NCBI GenBank assembly: GCA_003952965.2
Contig: CM025856.1
Location: forward strand, 18,495,218 to 18,559,217
Source: Morella rubra
Lineage: Eukaryota; Streptophyta; Magnoliopsida; Fagales; Myricaceae
Direction of reading: 5' to 3'
Length of the DNA stretch: 64,000 nucleotides
In this document: positions 24,531 through 34,751 of the stretch, in pieces
How the letters are laid out: every line of letters starts with the position of its first letter
Position numbering within the stretch: the first letter of the stretch is position 1
Notes under the pieces: model-generated
The model's database searches: none
What the model saw: only the letters and a program-made list of their open reading frames with translations
What the model was told of the DNA's origin: nothing
Translations under genes and position numbers: made by a program

Positions 24531-25475
24531 ACTCAGTTTCAGTTTGTGGTTTTTGTTGTTTAGGACAAGTTGTGTTGGTCTTTTGAAGAGGTGTTGGATT
24601 GTTGTTTTGTAAATAGACCTTATTTTGGTGGATGGGATTCTGGCTTGAAGCTATTAGATTTTTTTGTTTTGGATGTTCTGAGAACTTGATGTTGAAATGT
24701 AGATGCTAAACAGATGATGTAAATGCATATGGATGTATTGAAAGTTATGGATATGATGTGGATGTTATCTTAGAATGAAAGGATGTCATTATACTAATAA
24801 TTACTGTTTGTTTCCCTGTATGCTTTTAGGTACCACCTCAGGATTACTAAATATACTATTGTACAAGATTTATAGTCAAACAATGTTACCTTATTACCTT
24901 CAAACAAGAGTATGGGACAGAACCTATGTTTGCCAATTAGGGATGAGAATGACTTTTTAGCTTGGACTAGATACGTATGTTTTGTGCTTTTATCTTCGAA
25001 CATGCAAGAAAATGCTTCATAGTCTCTGATTTTGATCTGACTTTTCATGCCCAAGTATTATTCTTTTTTAAACCATTCGTGTTATCCTCTAAGAGAGCAA
25101 AACTATGGGAGTACAAACTCACGGTTTGCATATCAACCAACAAAGGAAAATTATAGATTTTGAAACTCAAAGGAATCACATGAACTCACAAAGTGTGGTC
25201 TGGAAGGGTTTTGACATTATCCATACTCAAAACATTGACATTTCAAAAGAAAACAAAATACTTAAGAGTAACATTTCAGAACCAAAGTTGACACATATAA
25301 CATACCCTAAATTTAAGACATTCAATACCTAAAGTTCACACACCCGGTCAGCACTCAAAGTTTGCACATTCATGTCAATGTTGGCCTCTCATTAGAGTGA
25401 GACCCTCTAAGGAAACCAGAAAAAATACACACTGAAAAAATGCCATGACAACACTAAGGCCTTCCTATAGTAATG
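24531..25475. other. Convergent 3' region between the two MULE-2 genes
   Basis: This is AT-rich sequence after the transposase stop and before the end of the minus-strand GRF gene. It would hold both 3' untranslated regions. I see no further gene in it. Confidence 0.45.
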
Positions 25476-26150
25476 TCACTCTTGCTGGTGTTTAGACTTT
25501 CTGGATTCCATCTCACGGCGAAGTTTTTCCTTGTGTTTAGACTTTATGGATTCCATCTCACGGTGAAGTTCTTCCTCGTGTTTAGACTTCATGGATTCCA
25601 TATCACGGCAAATTTCTGCCACTTCAAGAACCAAAGATGAGTGTTCACTTGCAATATTTGGGTCACGGCAAATTTCTGCCACTTCAAGAACCAAAGATGC
25701 GTGTTCGCTTGCAATATTTGGGTCAGTAGTTGCTACGTTGCTGGTGGCCTCCATGTTCGCCCTTTCATGCTTCTCCCGTAAGTGTCTTAAAACTCTTCTT
25801 CCATGGCTGCACATAGGAGGATCATACCAGCTGAAGAAATTGCAAGATCGCCCATACTGCAGCCAAAATAGTTTTGTCAGAAGCAAGGACTTTGGGTTTC
25901 GATAACAATATGTAGTTTGATTGGTTAGTGGTGAAGAAAAAAAAAATTTACAACCTTATTATACCTTGTGATTGACACAGCCAAAGAATCTTCAGCCGAA
26001 ATTTCCTTCGGTGTAAGCAGTTTTCAAAGACGCTTCAACTGAACAGTCACACATTGGGTATCTAAATGATGATCCATTTCCAGCAGTACATGTGCTTCCA
26101 CTACTAGGGGATAAATCTCTGTCCAAGATTGCAAGCGTAATCACGTGAGA
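25476..26150 (-). pseudogene. GRF-type zinc-finger/coiled-coil accessory gene of MULE-2 (one nonsense codon)
   Basis: On the minus strand the first exon (about 26,150-25,967) reads YPMCDCSVEASLKTAYTEGN then a stop (TGA, plus-strand 25,992-25,994), then RFFGCVNHK. The second exon (about 25,862-25,476) gives YGRSCNFFSWYDPPMCSHGR. Together this is the GRF zinc-finger pattern C-x-C ... GRxFFxC ... CxFFxWxD. The stop replaces the Arg expected before RFFGC, a CGA-to-TGA change. The C-terminus has two tandem protein repeats: a 19-residue unit (PNIASEH(A/S)SLVLEVAEICRD, twice) and three 14-15-residue heptad units around MES(M/I/R)KSKH. Its role is unknown. The convergent position matches mudrB in maize MuDR. 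Confidence 0.7.
25610..25725. repeat. 57-bp tandem duplication inside the GRF gene
   Basis: The phrase 'tcacggcaaatttctgccac' with the following 37 bases occurs at about 25,602 and again at about 25,663, differing at a few positions. It encodes the doubled PNIASEH...VAEICRD unit, in frame. This is a recent in-frame expansion. Confidence 0.8.
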
Positions 26151-27180
26151 TATAAATAGTTAAATAGTTTCTCACACTTGGATGGCAAAGTGCAACTAAC
26201 TAAATGTCCACCAATCAACCTCATGTATAGGTTATGGAGAAATGTAATCTTTTCAAATGTGAATTTTTATTTTGATTGAGAAAGGAAAGATTTTAATAAA
26301 TTAAAACGTAAACAGAATGACAGGGCAATAAGTAAGCAGTAAACAACTAGAAATGAAAGGTAGGTCCAATTTTGTGGCATGAATCATGATTGTAAAAGCA
26401 ATGCCAACAACTAATTGTCTAAAATATTCTTATATTCCTTTCATAAAGTTCTTAAAATAACTTTAAACGGTTCTAAATGGTTCTCCCACAAAATGGGTAA
26501 TATGTTACTTTTGTTTAGGCTTACTTAACTTAGCAGAACAGATCACAAGTTGTGGGCAATCCTAATCTGCCATAGAATGATAGTTGGAGTCCAAAAAGGT
26601 TCCAAAATAGAGTTAGACAAGTTATTCGATTTCATTCTTCAGTTAGACCCCAATATCACCTTTAATGGAACAAGATGGACAAGTAGCATAAAATAATCTC
26701 TTCGTATAATAGTATAGAGCTTGTAAGGGATGGGTGGTGTTATTATCATAAAGGGTTATGCAATTCATCCATTTGGAGGCCTATACGCTTATCCAACAAT
26801 TAAGTAAAAAATGAGCAAAACCTAAAGTCAGATTTATAGCTTCTCTACCGGTTTGACGCCATCTTCACAAAGGTGCTGAGTTCAGATCTAGCTGTTTTGC
26901 GCAATGCAAAGTTGCCCAGTGCTTCACCCGAATGCCTTCCTCATGGGTTAGAGAAAGAAATGACGATTGGGAGCAAGAAAGTTGCCCAAGCTTGAACGAT
27001 CATCTTCGGTAGCGAGATTTGGATTGTTCGTGGGTTAGACAAATATTTGACAAAAAATGGGTATGTGATTGATAAGGCCTGTACGTGGGTTCGGGGATCA
27101 TATTTAGTTTGAAGCTAATTATAATATGAGGGGCATTTTAGTAATCGAATTTACCATGTTCATTTTGAAGTAAATTATGT
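26151..27180. other. MULE-2 right internal region, 5' side of the GRF gene
   Basis: No reading frame with a recognised domain. It would contain the promoter and leader of the minus-strand GRF gene. Around 26,870-27,060 a more GC-balanced patch ('gccatcttcacaaaggtgctgagttcag') could be an untranslated exon. This is not demonstrable from sequence alone. Confidence 0.4.
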
Positions 27181-27392
27181 TTTGGCGTCAAGGGCAGTAT
27201 CGTAAACTCACGTAGAGGTCAGTCACGCGCCTCTCACGTTTTGACGAAATCGTCAACTTAGACGGTTAATTTGGGGTCGAGGTCCAATGTGACAAAATGT
27301 GATATATAATGGGTCCAATGTCTCAAAAATAAAACATCGGGGTACAAAGTGTAAATGACCCCAAAGATAAGGGGGCAAAGTGTATTTAACCC
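27181..27392 (-). repeat. MULE-2 right terminal inverted repeat with an extra terminal block
   Basis: Read from the outer end it begins GGGTTAAATACACTTTGCCC, then TTATCTTTGGGGTCATTTACACTTTGTACCCCG, after which it follows the left arm closely to CTTGACGCC. The outermost 16 bases equal the left terminus, and an extra block of about 30 bases lies before the shared body. The right end therefore has a partly duplicated terminus. Confidence 0.9.
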
Positions 27393-27401
27393 TTTATTTA
27401 A
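27393..27401. repeat. MULE-2 target-site duplication, right copy (TTTATTTAA)
   Basis: It is identical to 18501-18509. Confidence 0.93.
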
Positions 27402-30000
27402 ATAGTTTACTTCTATGTTTTCCAGTCGGATAGTAGTCTCATGATTTTCAGACGTTTTTGGTGAAAACATCATCGTTTTCACTATGGTATAAATTTATGC
27501 TGTCTGTTAGAATTTATTCGGACGGCTTATCCAAGCAGTCCAAACGCCTTTTTATATTTGGTTTGCATATTTGTTTTCTTTATTCACTGTTCGAACGGCT
27601 CTCATTAGCTGTTCGAACGTGTGTGGTGGAAACGTCATCATTTTCACTAAGTGTTTATATAATGCTATCTGTTTGCATGGTGCTACAAACGGTCACCTAA
27701 CCATGCGAACATTTTTTTTTTAGTGCGAACACCTTTTCTAACTGTGCAACCGCTTTTCCTAAACGTGCAAATGCTTTTGTACAGATTCCAAAAAAATGAG
27801 TAAGTGTTCGCATTTCGATGCCTGGGCTTCCAGTAGCTAGCTTAATCCTAAGCAAGCTTTCGCTCCACCTCTATCATTGGAGCAACATACAATGATTATT
27901 GTGTCCCGCTCCATCGTTATTGAGTGGCAGATCTAGTTGACTGATTTCAACGATCTTCGATATGAGGATCAGACGCTTCCGGAAGTGGTGGAACAGGTGG
28001 GTTAGGTACCGTTCCTCCAGAGGACAGGCTATGCATCCATGGATCTTGTGCGATAATTCTATGCTGCTATACTTCGGGTGGTGAACATCTCAGAGCCTAT
28101 TATTAAGGTCATCGTCCGTAACACTCAAGTCACATTCAGTTTGGACGAGCTAGCGAGGTTCATGTGATCCTATGCTACTGCATCGACCTGAAGAAGCACA
28201 CGACTGAGCTTGCTTTTCACCAGGCCGAGTTCATGTACTTGGTTGCAAGAGGGGAGCTAGTCGATCTGGCATTATACATCTACCAGTCCGTCCGTGCAAA
28301 TGCCCTGAATACTGATGCGGCCATTTCCTTGCTGTACGGTCTTTTATTGACTCAGTTTCTGCATGCTATACTGGTACCCGAGGGTCCTAACGAGACAAAG
28401 GCATTTCCACTTGGACCGATCAACAAGAATACGCTCTCACGTTCGATAGCCCATACAGCGTGAGCAATTGTTGGTAGACAACAAGAGCAGCCTCAGGGAT
28501 TAAGGAGCAGGATCCTGGATCCTGGGTGGTAGATCTAATGGCCGAGCTGAGTGAGACTGTGCGATCGGTCATGCAGCCCACCCATCAAATGCTAAGTGAC
28601 ATCAATGCTTGACTTACTGCTTTGATCAGATCTGAAGGACGTGGCATCCGGGACCCAGTTATATGCCCTGACTCTGTGGGTTGGTGTGATAGAGGACCAC
28701 ATGACCAGTGTACGTGCAGTTCTACATCTTGTGGATCAGGAGGAGCAGTAGTAGTTTATATTATTTATTATTTATTATGTTTTAAGGACATGTATTGGGA
28801 TTTATTTAATGTTATTTTGATTATATTATGTTTTGAGGATATTTGGTATATTTATGTTATTTCCATTTATTCATCCTTTGTACAACATGTTAATTAATGT
28901 TGTATTCCTCATTTTGTTACACTCCTTCAAATTTTGAAACTACTATCTAATACACTCAAGGTTAAGGTTATTTATGTTATTAAAACACTTTGGCTATTTA
29001 AAAGTTGCTAATAAATTGAATAGTATGAGCTAAAAAAAAAGGTGTCGTATTGTATAAGAAAACCATTCGGACGGTATTGTACTTCATCCGGATGTGTTCG
29101 TTTATGATCATTTGCTTGCACGTATATTGAGAGACGCTGTCGTTTAGGGATTAAGTTAGCGTTTGGACGAAAAATAGCACGTGCGAACGGCATTAAATTT
29201 TAGGCGGCAAAGAATTCCCTTGAAAACTTATACACGTAGGTGTCGACACGGGTTTAAGGGTGTCCGAACAGCTCTTATGTGGATGAAAGATCTGAAATCA
29301 CAGACAGTTCACATAACGGGAAGAAATTTATCAAATTTGCAATTTGAGAAAGTGGAGAAGAGAGGAGCTGATTTTGGGCGTTCAATCTAACTAAAATAAT
29401 AATAAGGGAGTTTGGGGTTGGTTGTGATGTGTTTATATTGGAATGTTTGCGATTTGAGTTGATTTTGGAATGATTTTGTTAAGATTTTGGCATCTACTCG
29501 TCGAAGAACAATGTTGTTCGACAACCGCAGTCTGGACGGATTATGTTCCATTTGGATGCTCTTTTTTAGTTCGAACGCTTTGATAAAGATGTCTAAACAC
29601 TCATATGTATGGTTCGGACGTTTCTAACTCTGTCCAAACGGTTTCTGCTGTTATGTTTCATGCATTCATTTAGTAGCTTTAGCCTCGTTTAAAAATTACA
29701 CCAAGTCGGATAACGAACTCGGTGTAATTCTTGAATTTTTCATGTTATGAACAGGTTGAGTTTACATTATTTATAATGTGCGTAATTGTATTTGCTGTTG
29801 TGATAGATATGTTTAGAAATTTCGACGCAAATCTCCTTTTGTCCTTCAAATACACATTCAACATTGAGCTTACACAGTCGCCTTCAATGGTGGGTGTTTA
29901 TGATTAATGTTGTAGGCATGTCTGGGGACTGAGGGAAATGCTGTCGAAATTTCTAAATCATCGGTTGCAATGGTCAGGTCAATTACGTACAGTATGCGAT
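27402..30000. mobile_element. Right part of the GTTCGGACG-rich element
   Basis: Motifs of the type GTTCGAACGG/TTCGGACGG continue at about 27,515-27,720, 29,060-29,280 and 29,520-29,650, on both sides of a PF20167-like pseudogene. At about 29,697 an imperfect palindrome (TTACACCAAG ... CTCGGTGTAA) occurs. A 14-15 base inverted pair TTAGAAATTTCGAC / GTCGAAATTTCTAA spans 29,818-29,970. The right end is not defined; motif density drops after 29,660. Confidence 0.55.
27797..28757 (+). pseudogene. PF20167-like plant transposon protein, degenerate
   Basis: The frame starts MSKCSHFDAWASSS and then runs through several stops. It keeps LQRTGYASMDLVR-FYAAIL, VIVRNTQVTFSLDELARF and (28,164-28,463) FHQAEFMYLVARGELVDLAL, SLLYGLLLTQFLHAILVP and FPLGPINKNTLSRS. 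The order 'FYAAI / V-F-L-EIAxF / LLYGxxLTxFL / N-TLSRS' matches the gene in the CACTA at 9,598-10,862 (LPYGVFLTQFL ... VNKFTLSRS). A helical tail follows to 28,757 (VGVIEDHMTSVRAVLHLVD). No function is known. The gene lies in a different element with a different repeated motif. Confidence 0.65.
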
Positions 30001-31956
30001 ATTGTAAACTTGAATGAGATAAGACCTATCACCCGAAGAAAATGAAGTTGAGTATGAATGTCATCATTGTTTGCATTATTGTTTGTATTTTCGTCTTTGA
30101 AGAACAATATGGATAAGAGCTGAATTTTTTAACTTTAGTATTAAATTATATGTTTTTATTTATTTTAAATATTTATATGTTTTTATTTATTTTAATGACA
30201 CGTGTCACATTGCAATTGGATGAGAACTTTTTTTTTCCATTCGTTGGGTCTAGTAAGGTTTGGTACCAAAATGACAAACTCAATGAGCTTTTTTATTTTT
30301 CTTTTAAAACCCAGTGAGTTTTTTAAAAAGGAACTAAAACCTAGTGGTACATTCATTTTTACCTCGAATATTTAATAATTTTTTTTCTTCGAGAAGCTGA
30401 AAAATATATTTAAATAGGATTAAAAAAAAATTCAAGATTCAAAATATTTCTTAAAATTATAAATTTTGAGTAGTTAAAAGTTCTGAAGGTTAAAATCTAT
30501 ATGTTCTGCGAAATATAGTATCAGAGTTTTCTCCTCCCCTTTAGTCTTTTGAAACTCTTTCTTGTTTGTATCTACTTTCTATGATCTCTACATGCATCTT
30601 CACAAGATAAATAGTCAATGTAAGAAAAGTCATTAGTTGTAGTTTATGATCTTTGGCTATTATAAACACACGTATCCTTAGCCAACAAAACCTAATTAAA
30701 ATTTGCAATCCTTTACCAGTTGAGAATTTCCTGTTGGAAGTGACCATTGTGCGAGTTGAATTTTCCCTTCTAGATAGACCTATTGGCATTGGTACTTTTA
30801 TGTGAAACTACGTACACGTTGATAAAGTTTCTTTATTCCTACACACACATTTCCATGCCATCTATATCACTAACAATTTTCGTTCAAATTATCCCTTCTC
30901 ATCTTTTACAAGCTGATGGACTACAGTATTCTGGTTGTTTTCAGAGATAATTTCTTATGGAGATATTGCTGCTCTTGTTTACTTACGGAATCCTTTCACA
31001 ATAATCACATGTGTGGGTTTGTCCAAATCCCCAGTTGAAAACTTGGCCATCATTTTGTCCCTCTATGGAGCATGTAAAAGTAAGATGCTGACAACCATTA
31101 CTGTTTAAAATTAGTGTTTTTATTGTCTGGTTTCTGCGGGTATGTTTGCCTTTCTCGTGTTTGTATTTTCTTGACATGGTAGCAATTTATTTTGATGTAA
31201 TGCTTGTGTGAACTCGAAATGTTTTCACTTTGATCTTTACATAACATTTGTCATTACTTCTTTCAATGTTTTCCTGGCATATTTGTGCATGTTTGACTTT
31301 GACTTTTTTTTTTCTTTTTTCTTTTTTTCTAAGTTGTGCACGTTGGACTTCAAAATATATGCTTCAGAACACTTTGTGTCCTTGCTTGCTGAAATTGGCT
31401 TGAGTAGCAATTAAAGGCTCGATTATTTGAAAGTATCTGTTATTCATTCAAATGATATAGGAACTCACACAATAGGCATTTCCAATGCAAGAGGCCATGC
31501 CGGCAAAACGTTGTAAAATATGTATGATCTTATCACAAAAGATTTGTTTCTATTGCCTCGCAGTGCAGTAATGAATGATTATAAAGATGAAAACAAGCAC
31601 ACAGATGCATAGGATTGAAATCGTCTTATAACTTCATGGAGTTTTTGACTGTCTCAAGCGTTGCTGTAAAACCTAACTAAGGCACTAATAATCGATTGCT
31701 CCATTGAAGGAAGTTGAGGTTCCGTATCATATGGTAATTTTGCCATGCAAGAACGTCAAAACTAGATGAACTAAGTGCAATTTTTAGTGCTAGTATTATT
31801 TTCTCATTGCTGCTGTGAAACTACTTCTCCACGATATAATTTTTCCCAGTGGGACAAATAGCAATTGACAGGTATATGGATGAAGATTTATTTGAGGCTT
31901 GTTTCTGTTATAATTTTTCACTTGCTTTTGAAGCTGTTTTTCTTGATGGAATGCAG
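30001..31956. other. Intergenic AT-rich region
   Basis: No supported gene. At 30,260-30,360 there are short direct echoes ('actcaatgagctttttt', 'cccagtgagttttttaa', 'aaacctagtggtac') that look like a decayed small repeat. Homopurine/homopyrimidine runs such as 31,305-31,330 are present. Open frames are short and unlike known proteins. Confidence 0.45.
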
Positions 31957-32418
31957 GATTAGCTCCCTTGGCAGCTTTTGGATGGGTCTTGGCAACACAT
32001 CTCTCCCTGTATCCTGCGATTCTGATTATTCCAGTATGCCTTTTTTTGACTTGTGCTTGATGGAAACTGTTAATCCTTTTGAAAAAAAAAAACACATACA
32101 TGAAAATTCCAATACATGCAAATTGGTTCTCTATCATTCATCTTTGTTTCAGGTGATCCTTTTATTAGGATATGGTCCAGATACTCCTCCTAGGAAATTG
32201 TTCCTGCGAAGAAGATTTGTTGAAGTTGGAGATATTTCTTCAAATGATACAAGTTTTCAGCAAGAGGAAGTGGTGGATGGACGAGAAGTGCCACATGTTT
32301 TCTCGTGGAGACCAGTCATACATTTCTTACTCTGGACTTCTTTGTGGTCAGTCTATGTGTTAGTTCTGTGTGGCGTATCTGTTAAACAGTATGGTGGTCT
32401 TTGGGAGTTATTTAAAAG
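31957..32418 (+). pseudogene. PIG-U (GPI transamidase subunit) gene fragment, two exons
   Basis: Exon a (31,957-32,033, after 'aatgcag', before GT) reads LAPLAAFGWVLATHLSLYPA. Exon b (32,153-32,418, after 'tttcag', before GT) reads VILLLGYGPDTPPRKLFLRR, later VLVLCGVSVKQYGGLWELFK. Joined, they are open, in phase and match a central hydrophobic part of plant PIG-U, a membrane subunit of the GPI transamidase in the ER. The upstream N-terminal exons and the downstream exons (the strongly conserved part) are not in the following 3 kb. It is therefore a fragment, either duplicated or left after rearrangement. The splice sites look intact, so spurious transcripts are possible. Confidence 0.8.
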
Positions 32419-34526
32419 GTATCTAAATCAATATCATAGACTCTACATTGTTGCTCCAGTTCATGATATTGCCGTACTTTTTTTAAACAGCACAAAATAG
32501 GGTATGTGGATGTCTGATTTGTTTGCTGGGTCAAGAAGTAAATAGTAGGCTGATTGCTACAATGGCTAGCCAATGTGATAGAGTAACAAATCAAGCACTT
32601 AGCATGGCTGATCCAGACATCTCAGAAGTGCTTGACTGATGAAGATATCTGAAAACATTCTGTGTATTAGCAAGAAAGTAGTTCGAGTGAACTTGGTAAA
32701 AATCGTGCATTGTTGAGTCAAGAGCATATTAAAAATAAAAATAAAAATAAAGGAACTTTGCATTTGTTTCAGCTTCTATTGTCTTTTTTTTCTTTTCTTT
32801 TTTTTTTTCAGGTCTATGTGGGAATGGTGGGAAAGGTGAACAGCAAAAAGACAAATCCAATTTGAGAATAGTGCTCAATATATAGGTATATCCATATTTA
32901 TTTTTTCCACGAAAATTATACCTTGATGCAGAAATATTTCAAGATGATACTTGTGACAATTTTTGCGCTTCAAATTCCACTATATATTAGATACGACTAG
33001 TACATTTGCATATAAGAATCAGCTCAGTGCGCGGACTTAGAAAATATCAATTAATGTGTAAGAACTTTTGTTGAGGAGGAGGTTCAGGCATAAATTGCTC
33101 AAGTTTTGAGTGGATTGGAGCACATCTTTGCAATTTGGAAACTTTGAGTGATAGGTATTTTATGATTTTTGTGAGTTTTAAGTAAAAATGTGTTTTGTTT
33201 AATTGTTGATTGTTTAATCCTTTGGGTGTCTAGAGTTTTATAAATCAAACTTTTGCTCTGATATCATTTTGGCCAAATCCTGCCATCCAGTCCAATCATG
33301 CAAGGCCTACAATTAGCCTTGCCTACAATTTATGCATGCTCTACGAATTTTTCATGATGAGTTGTACAGTATTTGACAGTACTATTTGGTGTGCATCCCT
33401 GAAATGAGCCTAAACCACCGACTATATACCTAGAAAACTCTCTGAACTGAGAAGCAGAAGATAGTAAAGGCGGAGTATAGCTTTTGGAAAACAAAACCAT
33501 AAGATCTGCTATGCGAGAACCCGCGATTGCTTCCCACTTAGGCAGCTTGGCATGGTTAAAGGTTTTACCAAGACATGTAGATAGCTGCTTTCACGACAGA
33601 AAAACAATTAATTTTGATGTCACATTTTTGGTGGATAATTTCTGAACTACATTCAGGTTTATCTGATAGAGATGCTCTTTAATTTACTACTAGAATTGGA
33701 TGACTCAATGCAAAAAGAAATAAGACACAACATGCGAGTTCTATAATAGAGTCTACATCGTCCAATAATTAATATGTACATTATTAAATATTGTAGGATC
33801 TAAATATTGTATCTATTTATCTCGAATTAAACCATCTAAAGTGAGAGAGTTAAAATGACCAAAATTGAAGAGCTAGGCAGCTAGCTACCAAACTTCTCTA
33901 TTTCCATTCTTTTATGTGGCTGATGCTGAAGCATACCATTTATCTATGAAGAAGCACAGGGCAGTAGAGTACATGCAAGGTACCTTCTCTACCTTGCTGG
34001 CGTTTCTAGTTGATCACTCATCCATTTCTGTCCGAGCTCCTAAAGTCAATATGAGAGGACATAGATGCAAGCAGTTAGACATCTCCCACTTCCTTTAATT
34101 AGGACTAGGCCTTTAAATGTTCAAGATTAGCACTATTTGCCAAATGTCCCCTCCAAATATCACCACTGGTAAGGAACGGCCTTTATTTTGGATAAGAAAA
34201 TAGGACTGAACCACCGATACAAACAAGCAATTACAGATGATTAAATAACTAGAATATCACTGACTTTGATCAACCCGAAAATTTTCATGCTCATGCCTGT
34301 GTAGATACCACATGCTTTTTTTCTTGTTTGGTTTGTGAACAACTTCCTAAAACAAAGATACTACTTCCTAAAATAAAGACACAATAACTGACTGTAAAAT
34401 ATTAGTTAACAAATGCTAAACAGTCAACAACGACTATGACCAAGTCTTCAATAGCCTACATCTGTTTTTGCACATCTCTCATTTTGAAAATAATTATTAG
34501 GGGGCGCTATACTTTGGAAGACTATG
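32419..34526. other. Intergenic region without recognised gene
   Basis: The region is AT-rich with A/T homopolymers (32,735-32,755, 32,785-32,810). A 60-codon frame at 33,916 resembles nothing I know and lacks gene-like context. I see no RNA gene. Confidence 0.45.
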
Positions 34527-34751
34527 GTGGTGTTTGCTTCCGGAAAAATTGGGCATCCAACATTTCGGGCATCCTAAAAAATTATAAAATAATATTTTTT
34601 TCCATCAAACAATTCTTTATCATTATAATATTCATTATAATCTTCTCTTTCTTCACTTTTTCACCAACTCCTATAAAATATCTTTACTTTTTCACTAAAC
34701 CTAATACCCCAAAATTTCCACAATCCCAACATTTCAACAAACAAACACCAC
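34527..34751. mobile_element. Small MITE (about 225 bp) with GTGGTGTTTG ends
   Basis: The outer 10 bases GTGGTGTTTG (34527-34536) are the exact reverse complement of 34742-34751. The interior is AT-rich and non-coding. A second copy with ends ATGGTGTTTGTTT / AAACAAACGCCAT lies at 54,615-54,817 inside a LINE. No clear target duplication was found, so the superfamily is open. Confidence 0.65.

Larger units (their letters stand above)
18510..27392 (+). mobile_element. MULE-2, complete Mutator-like element (8.9 kb)
   Basis: It has long terminal inverted repeats (18510-18691 and 27181-27392), a perfect 9-bp target duplication TTTATTTAA, a multi-exon mudrA-like transposase gene on the plus strand (20,563-24,530) and a convergent GRF zinc-finger gene on the minus strand (26,150-25,476). 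The layout, two genes facing each other between long TIRs, is like maize MuDR, though the second gene is different. Both genes carry point nonsense mutations but few or no frameshifts, so inactivation looks recent. The element sits inside the GTTCGGACG-rich element. Confidence 0.95.

Noticed and set aside
29008-29193. Minus-strand frame with 'RTHPDEVQYRPNGF'
   Set aside because: It is the translation of GTTCGGACG-type motif repeats and not a conserved protein.
31461-31518. Short match to a class III peroxidase motif (G-T-H-T-I-G)
   Set aside because: Only about 18 residues fit, stops flank them, and the expected upstream and downstream peroxidase blocks are absent.
33916-34098. 60-codon plus-strand frame as a small gene
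   Set aside because: There is no recognised domain, no splice or promoter context, and the length is expected by chance.
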